Shown here: in pieces, positions 24,750-31,317 of the stretch
Position numbering within the stretch: the first letter of the stretch is position 1
Layout: each line of letters opens with the position of its first letter
Assembly: GCA_016462095.1 (NCBI GenBank)
Contig: JAEMTW010000001.1
Coordinates: forward strand, 6,536 to 43,039
Length of the DNA: 36,504 nt
From: Thermoleophilia bacterium
GTDB lineage: Bacteria > Actinomycetota > Thermoleophilia > Gaiellales > F1-60-MAGs149
Reading direction: 5' to 3'
Position numbers and translations under genes: made by a program
Notes under the pieces: model-generated
What the model saw: only the letters and a program-made list of their open reading frames with translations
The model's database searches: none
Told to the model about the DNA's origin: nothing

Positions 24750-25912
24750 CCGAACAGACAGACGCAGCAGGCTCTGAGGGCCTTCGCTTGACGGCATTTG
24801 ACGCGATTCAGCGTCGCCAGGGTGGCAATTTTGCGGAGTGGGAAGGCTGGGACTGGATCTCGGACTTCGGTGATCCGCTCGCTGAGCATCACGCTGTTCG
24901 TACTGCGGTTGCCATCTGGGACGAGTCGCCGCTTCAGAAGTGGATTTTTCGCGGCAACGATGCCACCAAGGCTGTCGATTACTGCTTTGCTAATGATATG
25001 TCCGCGTTGGCCGTTGGCCAGGCGCGTTATTCGTGCTTCCTTGACGAGAACGGTCGCATGCTTGGTGATGGCGTTGTCTTTAATACGGGCGATGACGCCG
25101 GTGCCGGCATCCTCGTCGTAACCGCGCTACCGACCGATGTCGACCATTTTCGCCGCGTCTCCGAGCAGCAGGGTTTTGACGTTGAGGTGCTCGACCGGAC
25201 GGAGAAGTGGCCGCACGTGCAGGTGCAGGGGCCGAAATCGCGCGATCTCGTCAATGCGCTGACCGACTTCGATGTCGACTCACTGAAGTACTTCCGCTTC
25301 ACGACGGAGTCGATCACGATCGCTGGCATCGAGGGTTGCTACCTGGCGCGCGCCGGCTATTCGGGCGAGCTCGGCTATGAGATCTATGTCCCGAAGGCCA
25401 GTGCCGAGGCGCTGTGGGAGGCACTGCTGGCAGCGGGCGCGGCGCATGGCATCCTCCCGTACGGTCTTGCTGCTGTCGAGTCGCTGCGCATCGAGTCGGG
25501 TCTGATCTTCATTGGTTACGACTACTTCCCGGGTGAGACCTCGCCGTTCCACATGAATCTGGATCGGACGATCAGTCTGGATACGGGCGACTTCCTCGGT
25601 AAACAGGCACTTGTGGACGAGTTGGCGGCGGGCGTCACCCATCGCCTCACGACGCTGGTCGTCGCGGGCGAGGAGGCGCCGGACTACGGTGCTGAGGTCT
25701 TCGTTGACGGGCGTAATGTTGGCACGCTGCTGTCGCCGTCCGCGGGGAGTTCGCCGAGTGTCGATCTCGTGATTGGCATGGCATGCATCGAGGCAGACCT
25801 CGTCGCATCCGGTACTCGTGTTCAGGTTGCACTCCCTGACTCAAGCCTCGCCGAAGCCACGACCGATGCGTACCCGATCTACGACTCGGAGAAAAAGCGA
25901 CCACGGTCGTGA
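24746..25912 (+). CDS. GcvT/LigM-like folate-dependent demethylase, tandem copy
   Basis: 388 aa. After a short acidic N-terminus (TEQTDAAGSEG) it aligns from end to end with the C-terminal domain of the preceding gene. My hand count gives about 77 differences over about 376 positions, so ~80% identity; the C-terminal EKKRPRS is identical. The same motifs are present: AEWEGWDWISDFGDPL, GRMLGDGVVFNTG, HVQVQGPKSRDLV, RAGYSGELGYEIYVP and ESLRIESGL. It lacks the N-terminal domain. It overlaps upstream by ATGA and downstream by GTGA, so three proteins are made in step; a heteromer with its paralog is likely (inference). Confidence 0.85.
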   Translation: MTEQTDAAGSEGLRLTAFDAIQRRQGGNFAEWEGWDWISDFGDPLAEHHAVRTAVAIWDESPLQKWIFRGNDATKAVDYCFANDMSALAVGQARYSCFLDENGRMLGDGVVFNTGDDAGAGILVVTALPTDVDHFRRVSEQQGFDVEVLDRTEKWPHVQVQGPKSRDLVNALTDFDVDSLKYFRFTTESITIAGIEGCYLARAGYSGELGYEIYVPKASAEALWEALLAAGAAHGILPYGLAAVESLRIESGLIFIGYDYFPGETSPFHMNLDRTISLDTGDFLGKQALVDELAAGVTHRLTTLVVAGEEAPDYGAEVFVDGRNVGTLLSPSAGSSPSVDLVIGMACIEADLVASGTRVQVALPDSSLAEATTDAYPIYDSEKKRPRS

Positions 25913-26673
25913 CCTTGGTCAGGGCCTGGAGCGTCGACTCGGCTGGACCAATCGGAGTCGTCGCAGAGGGCTGGGAGGGGGTGCGTGGAGCAGAGCTCTT
26001 GCGCGCCCAGTTGCCGAAGGAGGATCTGGTCGTGGTCGCCGACCACGCCTTTGCGCCGTACGCGAAACGGCGGCCCGATCAGATCGTGCAGCGGGTGCAG
26101 GACCTCGCCGTGGGTCTCCTTGACGAGGGCGCTAAGGCGTTGCTTCTCGCGAGCGGCTTTGCCTCGTTCGAGGCGCGCCCCGAAACTGAGGGCATCACTC
26201 TACGTGGCCTCGAGTGTGGCCTGCGCGCGGCACTTGCCGAGGCCCAGGGGCGTCCCGTCGTAGCGGTCTTCTCATCGGCCGAGGTCAAGCCGATGGTGCT
26301 CGCCAAGACGATTCGTACGCTGCGCGGTGGAGGCAGCGTGACGCTGATCGAGCGTGGCGAAGATACCGTCACCGAACTGCTTGCTCGCCTGCGCGGCCAT
26401 GCGCCTGAGGTCGCAGTGCTCCTGCTCTTGACGCCGAGCGCCTACGCCGACACCGAAGCGGTGCGCGCAGAGGCCGGCACCCTCGTCGTGATCGACGCTC
26501 TCGAGGCGGCCACCGACTTTTTGATCCACGACATTCGACGGCACCAACTGCTTGCCCACCACGGCGAGCGTTCGGGTCGCATTACGGCCTACGCCACGCG
26601 GGGTGGCACGACGGGCAGCTCGCGTGAGCCACTCTCAACGGCGTCGGTGGCAGCACTCCAGCGGCGCAGATAG
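25909..26673 (+). CDS. Glutamate-racemase-fold pseudoenzyme (catalytic residues lost)
   Basis: 254 aa with a GTG start overlapping the previous stop. It aligns with MurI along its length: IGVVAEGWEGVRGAELLRAQ for IGVFDSGVGG, DLVVVADHAFAPYAKRRPDQI for DIVYFADTAHVPYG, ALLLASGFASF for ALVVACNTAS, LLLLTPSAYADT for LVLGCTHYP, VVIDALEAATDFL for LIDTGEA. The three key residues are replaced: Asp by Ala19, first Cys by Ser82, second Cys by about Leu174. It can hardly racemise glutamate by the usual two-cysteine mechanism. A binding or structural role for the demethylase pair is possible. Since the window holds no other murI, I cannot say whether the true racemase exists elsewhere. Confidence 0.75.
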   Translation: MTLVRAWSVDSAGPIGVVAEGWEGVRGAELLRAQLPKEDLVVVADHAFAPYAKRRPDQIVQRVQDLAVGLLDEGAKALLLASGFASFEARPETEGITLRGLECGLRAALAEAQGRPVVAVFSSAEVKPMVLAKTIRTLRGGGSVTLIERGEDTVTELLARLRGHAPEVAVLLLLTPSAYADTEAVRAEAGTLVVIDALEAATDFLIHDIRRHQLLAHHGERSGRITAYATRGGTTGSSREPLSTASVAALQRRR

Positions 26674-26680
26674 TTAGTTT

Positions 26681-26709
26681 TGAGACTTATTTTCTCACTA
26701 TAATGTAGT
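26681..26709. promoter_or_regulatory. AT-rich operator/promoter region of the toxin-antitoxin-like pair
   Basis: Much lower in GC than its surroundings. It contains the inverted repeat TGAGA-N7-TCTCA (26681-26697), a perfect TATAAT (26699-26704), and ACTA-N5-TAGT (26697-26709). Two small dyads around a promoter just upstream of a helix-turn-helix gene suggest autoregulation, usual for antitoxins. Confidence 0.5.
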
Positions 26710-26711
26710 AT
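26706..26711 (+). promoter_or_regulatory. Likely -10 element, leaderless start of antitoxin-like gene
   Basis: TAGTAT, six bases before ATG 26718. The upstream TATAAT at 26699 is an alternative that would give a 5-8 base leader. Confidence 0.45.
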
Positions 26712-26717
26712 TTGGGT

Positions 26718-27431
26718 ATGAATACCGCTGCCCGCGACACTGCACTCCACGCGCTGGTCTCCGTGGAGCGCCTGCTTCGGCGCGCCGATCCCGCTGCGGT
26801 GCCCGATCTGCTCCAGGTGCGTGCCGCCTTCGAGTCGACGGCAGGTCGCACGGTCACCCGCGGTCGTGCCGCGCGTTTACTTGCACTCACGCAGACGAGT
26901 GTCGATCGGTGGATTGTCGATGGAGCGATTCCAACCGTGATCGACGTCGATGGGCGCACGATGGTGCCGACGCGCGAACTCATACGGTTACGCGTGGAGA
27001 TGGATGAGGAGCGCCGCCGCGGCATCCAGCGACCGCTCGGTATCGTCGTGCGGCGGCGGCGAGCGGTGGCCTCCGCACTACCGATCGCGGAACTTCTGCC
27101 CGTGGCGTCGGAGTCGGATCGAGGACATCGGCAAGCCGAGATTGCCGACTTGGCGGTGCATCGTCTGATTGGGCGTGGGCTGACTCCGCTCCAGATTGCG
27201 ATCGCGCGCTGGCAACTTGAGCAGGCTCATGAGAGTGGTCGTCTTCACCCATCGTGGTATGCGGCATGGCAATCGGTGTTCGATGCCGGCGCCGATCGGG
27301 TCCGCGAGGTTCTGACAGAGGATTCACCTGCTGCGGCGTCGCTCCGGCAGACGTCGCCCTTCAAGGGGCAATTGGGGCATGAAGACCGGCGGCGATTGTT
27401 CGCGGTACTCCACGAGGATGTGACTGCGTGA
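26718..27431 (+). CDS. Helix-turn-helix antitoxin-like protein
   Basis: 237 aa. After an N-terminal helical region, residues ~45-85 (TRGRAARLLALTQTSVDRWI, then DGAIPTVIDVDGRTMVPT) form a MerR/excisionase-like helix-turn-helix with a wing. The C-terminal part has LAVHRLIGRGLTPLQIAI and ends SPFKGQLGHEDRRRLFAVLHE, a Pro-Phe-x-Gly block I associate with partners of DUF6036 proteins (from memory). The GTGA overlap with the nucleotidyltransferase gene and its own AT-rich operator fit an antitoxin that represses its operon. Not a characterised family to me. Confidence 0.7.
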   Translation: MNTAARDTALHALVSVERLLRRADPAAVPDLLQVRAAFESTAGRTVTRGRAARLLALTQTSVDRWIVDGAIPTVIDVDGRTMVPTRELIRLRVEMDEERRRGIQRPLGIVVRRRRAVASALPIAELLPVASESDRGHRQAEIADLAVHRLIGRGLTPLQIAIARWQLEQAHESGRLHPSWYAAWQSVFDAGADRVREVLTEDSPAAASLRQTSPFKGQLGHEDRRRLFAVLHEDVTA

Positions 27432-27961
27432 AACGCGCCGAATTTGAGCATGTCATTCGTGCTGCTGTTGCCATTGTTCACGACGAGTTGATCGTCGTCG
27501 GGAGTCAGGCAATTCTTGCGAGATACCCAGATGCGCCAAGCGATCTTTTGGTATCGGACGAGCTTGATATGTATCCACGAACGCACCCCGAACGGGCGAT
27601 CGACCTTGATGCGCTGATCGGTGCGGGATCACAGTTCGAGGAGACGTTCGGCTACCGAGCGCATGGCGTCGCACCAGAGACGAGCACGCTTCCTGAGGGA
27701 TGGGAGCAGCGATTGGTACGGGTTGAAGTGGAAAGTATCGATGGTGGTATGGCCGTGGCATGGGCTCTTGAACCACACGATCTTGTCCTCGCAAAACTTG
27801 CGGCGGGACGCCAGCAGGACTACGACTTCGCGGTTGGAGCCCTACGTGCGAATCTCGTCGAACGTTTGGAACTGGTGCGTCGTTGCGAGGGGCTCGGGAT
27901 TGCCATTCGCAATGACGTGCGTCGCCGTGTTGAGGGGGTGACGGTGCGCGCTGGCAGCTAG
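27428..27961 (+). CDS. DUF6036-type nucleotidyltransferase, putative toxin
   Basis: 177 aa with a GTG start overlapping the antitoxin-like stop. VVGSQAIL (G25-S26) and SDELDMYP (Glu45/Asp47) form the nucleotidyltransferase GS-x-D/E pattern. ETFGYRAHGVAPETSTLPEGW and LEPHDLVLAKLAAGRQQDYDF match the DUF6036 family, related to the MenT-type tRNA nucleotidyltransferase toxins of Mycobacterium. Codon use is more AT-rich than that of its neighbours, which suggests transfer. Its TAG stop shares CTAG with the stop of the converging EamA gene. Toxicity is inferred only. Confidence 0.8.
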   Translation: MKRAEFEHVIRAAVAIVHDELIVVGSQAILARYPDAPSDLLVSDELDMYPRTHPERAIDLDALIGAGSQFEETFGYRAHGVAPETSTLPEGWEQRLVRVEVESIDGGMAVAWALEPHDLVLAKLAAGRQQDYDFAVGALRANLVERLELVRRCEGLGIAIRNDVRRRVEGVTVRAGS

Positions 27962-28782
27962 GACGCGAGTCCTAGCCCGGTCACCGCAATCAGCGTCACC
28001 GCAATACCGATGTACTGGTTGACAAATAGCCGCTCGCGCATGCCGAAAATCCCAATCAACGCAGCGGCCGTGCCCCACTGGGTGGCGGTGACCGACGCGA
28101 CCGACAGCGGACCAATCGAGGCGGCGAAGGCGAAGCAAACGAAGCCAACGGCGTCGAGCAGTCCACACCAGATAATCGGGTACACGTTGACGCGGCTCGG
28201 TAGCTGACGGACGAGGAGAAAAGCCGGCAAGATCACGAGCACGCTCGTTGCTCGTGTGATGCCAACCGTAGTCAGGTCGGGCAGCTCGGATTGGCCGAGC
28301 GCGATCAGGACGCCGGCATAGGCAACGGCCGCCAGGATCGCTTCGGGGGCACCGGCCGCAGTGCGGCGTCCCGGCTCCAACGCGACAAGCACAGCACCGA
28401 TTACCGCCACGACAATCAACGCGTACATCAGCATGGATGGGCGCTCGCCGAGCGCGATCGAGAAGATCGTTGCGACGCCGCCTTCCAACGCGATGATGGG
28501 GGCGATCACGCTCAGGCTGCCCTTGCGCAAGGCACGCAGGAGCAGAAAGAACCCAACATCAGCGAGCACACCGGCGGCGACAGGCCAGGCGAGGGCCTCG
28601 ATGGTCCAGGGGCCCTCAAGGTGGTCGACGATCAGGGCGAGCGGTAACACCGCAGCCGTCGTCACGATCAGCACCCAGAACATGATCACCGCCGGCTTGG
28701 TCTTGGTGCGGGTGACCTGCTGGGTGAAGACGTTTGCAAACGCCCAGGCGAACGCAGTTACAAGTCCGAAGAGTACGGTCAC
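27958..28782 (-). CDS. EamA/DMT-superfamily transporter, second copy
   Basis: 274 aa, about ten hydrophobic segments in two EamA halves. FAWAFANVFTQQ near the N-terminus and EPGRRTAAGAPEAILAAVAYA at the half boundary are shared with the gene before it, as are the C-terminal ATQWGTAAALIGIF and NQYIGIAVTLIAVTGLGL. The GTG start lies one base after the preceding EamA stop. Either both copies form a heterodimer, as small DMT pairs can, or each exports or imports a related metabolite; the context (MttB-like protein) suggests a methylated compound. Confidence 0.85.
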   Translation of the reverse strand: MTVLFGLVTAFAWAFANVFTQQVTRTKTKPAVIMFWVLIVTTAAVLPLALIVDHLEGPWTIEALAWPVAAGVLADVGFFLLLRALRKGSLSVIAPIIALEGGVATIFSIALGERPSMLMYALIVVAVIGAVLVALEPGRRTAAGAPEAILAAVAYAGVLIALGQSELPDLTTVGITRATSVLVILPAFLLVRQLPSRVNVYPIIWCGLLDAVGFVCFAFAASIGPLSVASVTATQWGTAAALIGIFGMRERLFVNQYIGIAVTLIAVTGLGLAS

Positions 28783-28783
28783 G

Positions 28784-29605
28784 CTAGATCAGCAATCCAA
28801 GGCCCGTGACCGCGAGCATCGTGACGGCGATCCCAACGTATTGGTTGATGTGCAATCGCTCGCGTAGAAAGAAGATGCCGATCAGTGCTGCTGCCGAGGC
28901 CCATTGGGCCGACGTGACGGAGGCCACAGTCAACGGCCCAAGCGAGGCGGCGATGGCGAAGGCTGCGAAGCCAACCGCGTCGAGCGTGCCAGCGGCGAGG
29001 AGCGGTTTGATGGCCGGGCGTGGCGGCAGTTGACGCACCATCAGAAACAAGGGAATCGCAGTCAGGAGGCTCGCGACGCGCGCAATCCCAGCCGAGGTCA
29101 TTGCCGGTTGCTCCGTGTGCCCCATGGCCACGAGCATGACTGCGTAGACGAATGCTGCAAGCACGGCCCAACCGGCACCCTTCGCCGTCCGTCGCCCTGG
29201 TTCGATTGAGACGAGCACGGCACCAACGGCGGCAAGCGCGAGTAGCGCGATCGTCGCGGGCGAGGGGCGCTCACCAAGCACGACCGCGACGGCTGCCGCG
29301 AGTCCACCCTCGATTGCGATGATCGGCGCCACGACGCTGATGCTGCCGACCTTCATCGCCTTCACCATCAGCAAAAAGCCGATGTTGCCTGCGATGCCGG
29401 CCAGCGCGGGGGGACCGAGCGCTTGAAGGTTGAACGGACCCTGTAAGCCATCGACGATCAACGCAACCGGGACGACCACGCACGTGCTGATCAACACGAT
29501 CACGACGAGCATCAAGCGGAGATCCACGAGTCGGGACGACTTTTGGACGAAGACGCTCGCGAACGCCCACGTGAACGCTGCCGACAGTCCGAGTAGGACT
29601 GTCAC
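28784..29605 (-). CDS. EamA/DMT-superfamily transporter, first copy
   Basis: 273 aa, ten hydrophobic segments, two EamA halves. FTWAFASVFVQKSSRL, PLTVASVTSAQWASAAALIG and NQYVGIAVTMLAVTGLGLLI mark it as a close paralog of the next gene. GTG start, with TAGGTT six bases upstream overlapping the MttB stop, so an internal promoter is possible although the gap to mttB-like is only nine bases. Substrate unknown. Confidence 0.85.
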   Translation of the reverse strand: MTVLLGLSAAFTWAFASVFVQKSSRLVDLRLMLVVIVLISTCVVVPVALIVDGLQGPFNLQALGPPALAGIAGNIGFLLMVKAMKVGSISVVAPIIAIEGGLAAAVAVVLGERPSPATIALLALAAVGAVLVSIEPGRRTAKGAGWAVLAAFVYAVMLVAMGHTEQPAMTSAGIARVASLLTAIPLFLMVRQLPPRPAIKPLLAAGTLDAVGFAAFAIAASLGPLTVASVTSAQWASAAALIGIFFLRERLHINQYVGIAVTMLAVTGLGLLI

Positions 29606-29611
29606 TGGGTC

Positions 29612-29617
29612 AACCTA
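29612..29617 (-). promoter_or_regulatory. Possible internal -10 element before the EamA pair
   Basis: TAGGTT, six bases before GTG 29605, overlapping the stop codon of the MttB-like gene. Confidence 0.35.
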
Positions 29618-31060
29618 GTCACCCAGTTCGATGCGACGACGATCGGTGTAGGCCTTCAGCTCGGCGTGCAGATCGGGGTCGAGCTCGGGTGCCTCCCACG
29701 ATTCCTGCAGCTCATCCCACTTGGCGAGTGCGCGCTTCGTCGCGTCGGGTCGCTCCTTCTTCGTCCAGGCCGAATAGTTATCGGTCGTCCAGACTTCGGG
29801 GCGATAGAAGCAGTCGCGGAACCGCTCGAGGGTATGAGCGGCGCCGAAGAAGTGGCCGCCGTGGCCGACTTCCTCGTGGGCTCCGAAGGCGAGCGTGTCG
29901 TCACTAAATTCGACGGGAGTGAACTGCGCGATCATCTGGCGCAGCATCTCCGTGTCCATCGCGACCTTCGAGAAGGAGTGGACGAGTCCGCCCTCGAGCC
30001 AGCCCGTGCAGTGCAACTGGAGGTTGGCACCAGCGAGGAACGACGGCAACATCGTGTTGAGCGATTCGAAGGCCGACTGGCCATCGACGGCGGGGCTCGC
30101 ATTGAGGCCGCCACCGCCGGCGCGCCAGAGGACGTTGTGGCGGCGTGCGATCTGGCCCGTGGCGAGGATGCCCAAGGCGGCCTCGGGACCACCGAAGCCA
30201 GGCGAGCCGGACTTCATATCCGTGTTCGAAACGAAGGAACCCATAATCGCGGGGCAGCCAGGGCGGATCGCCTGCACGAGCGCGATGCCTGCCAGCGACT
30301 CGGCGGTCTGCTGAGCGAGGGCGGCCGGCAGTGAGACGGGACCCATCGCGCCCATCAGGATGAAGGGTGTGATGTTGACGATCTGGTTGCGCTCGGCCAA
30401 CAGCCAGAGCGACTCCAGCATGCGCGTATCGAAGACGAGTGGCGAGTTGGCGTTGATCGTGCCGAAGACGCCGGGGTTCTGCTCGAGCACGTCGAAGCCA
30501 CCAAGCGCGAGCTGGGCCATCGCGATCGAGTCGATCACGCCGTTGACGTGGATCTGTGCGGCGCCAACTGCGAGGTCGGTGTTCTCGTACATGGCGAGCT
30601 GCAGGTCGAGGTGGCGCGAGTCGAGGGGCTTGTCATTGCACTCGATAATCGGGTAGCCCGGGGTATCGATCTCGGGCGTCATCTGGGCAGCACGCAGCAA
30701 CTTGACGGCGTCGGCGAGCGTGCCGTCGCGACGTGGCGTTACGCCGTCATCAACGAACGGCATTGACTGGCCGGTACAGAAGACCATGTTGTCCTTGCCA
30801 AACTGGACGTTCTTCTCGGGGTTGCGCGACAGGAGGGTGAACTCGGTCGGCGTCGTCTTGATGCGCTCCAGCAGCCAATCCGGATCGAAGAAGACGACTT
30901 CGCCCTCAACCCGTTGGCCCTCACGCTTGAACAGCTCGAGCGACGGCTCGTGCATAAACGTGATGCCGAGCTCGGAGACAAGGCGCTTCCAGCCGCGGTC
31001 GATGGTATCGAGCGCGTCTTCCGAGAGTGGTTCAAAGCGTGGAGTGCGATTGACGAACAC
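29615..31060 (-). CDS. MttB-family (trimethylamine/glycine betaine:corrinoid) methyltransferase
   Basis: 481 aa. It begins at GTG 31060, seven bases after GGAAGG; the open frame to 31240 has no family similarity. Blocks: FVNRTPRFEPLSEDALDTI, GITFMHEPSLELF, NIDTPGYPII-type segment EIDTPGYPIIECND, TPFILMGAMGPVSLPAALAQQ, IMGSFVSNTDMKSGSPGFG, GLNASPAVDGQSAFES, and a C-terminal HEEVGHGGHFFGAAHTLERF. It is a member of PF06253. There is no in-frame TAG, so it does not use pyrrolysine and is of the non-Pyl type (MtgB-like; betaines or other quaternary amines known as substrates). No corrinoid protein or corrinoid:folate methyltransferase lies in the window. It heads an operon with two EamA transporters. 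Confidence 0.88.
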   Translation of the reverse strand: MFVNRTPRFEPLSEDALDTIDRGWKRLVSELGITFMHEPSLELFKREGQRVEGEVVFFDPDWLLERIKTTPTEFTLLSRNPEKNVQFGKDNMVFCTGQSMPFVDDGVTPRRDGTLADAVKLLRAAQMTPEIDTPGYPIIECNDKPLDSRHLDLQLAMYENTDLAVGAAQIHVNGVIDSIAMAQLALGGFDVLEQNPGVFGTINANSPLVFDTRMLESLWLLAERNQIVNITPFILMGAMGPVSLPAALAQQTAESLAGIALVQAIRPGCPAIMGSFVSNTDMKSGSPGFGGPEAALGILATGQIARRHNVLWRAGGGGLNASPAVDGQSAFESLNTMLPSFLAGANLQLHCTGWLEGGLVHSFSKVAMDTEMLRQMIAQFTPVEFSDDTLAFGAHEEVGHGGHFFGAAHTLERFRDCFYRPEVWTTDNYSAWTKKERPDATKRALAKWDELQESWEAPELDPDLHAELKAYTDRRRIELGD

Positions 31061-31188
31061 GTGAGGTCCTTCCCTAGTCCCGTAAATATGGCAGGCGGCG
31101 GGCTTGAGCGCGCTCCGCACCCAACCCGAGCGAGGCAGAGAGACACCTCCTGATTCAGCAACTACTCGGCGCGATCCGTCTGTCGACT

Positions 31189-31194
31189 TAGCGT
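31189..31194 (+). promoter_or_regulatory. Possible -10 element of a mini-ORF before kup
   Basis: TAGCGT, 7 bases before ATG 31202; the same hexamer and spacing as at the ROK gene (8911). Confidence 0.35.
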
Positions 31195-31201
31195 CGTCAC
31201 G

Positions 31202-31234
31202 ATGGGCGCCCGCATGGAATCCAGTTCGGCGTAG
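31202..31234 (+). CDS. Putative leaderless mini-ORF upstream of kup (10 aa, MGARMESSSA)
   Basis: Ten codons plus TAG, 33 nt, the same length as the mini-ORF at 12562. It lies 74-83 bases before the kup start. A leader peptide for potassium-transporter expression is one option; a chance ORF is equally possible because the TANNNT signal is weak on its own. Confidence 0.25.
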   Translation: MGARMESSSA

Positions 31235-31317
31235 TGTCACCGCCCCGCGCGAGGGTCTTGTGCATTGTCTTCACGAGCCGCTAGACTGCGCCGCCCGCTG
31301 CTAACCGATTGTTGACT

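Larger units (their letters stand above)
31061..31308. promoter_or_regulatory. Divergent control region, mttB-like operon and kup
   Basis: The longest stretch without a confident gene. It holds the MttB-like ribosome site GGAAGG (31068-31073), an AT-rich patch near 31081-31090, a 10-bp palindrome GAGCGCGCTC (31106-31115), and on the plus strand a TAGCGT-N7-ATG mini-ORF signal (31189-31234). TAGACT at 31281-31286 is another plus-strand -10 candidate nearer to kup. I see no riboswitch-like fold or terminator. Confidence 0.5.

Noticed and set aside
29615..31060. Pyrrolysine-containing MttB
   Set aside because: No in-frame TAG inside the gene; TAG is used as an ordinary stop throughout the window.
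31061..31317. c-di-AMP (ydaO-type) riboswitch before kup
   Set aside because: No recognisable conserved blocks or terminator hairpin seen; a covariance-model search would settle it.
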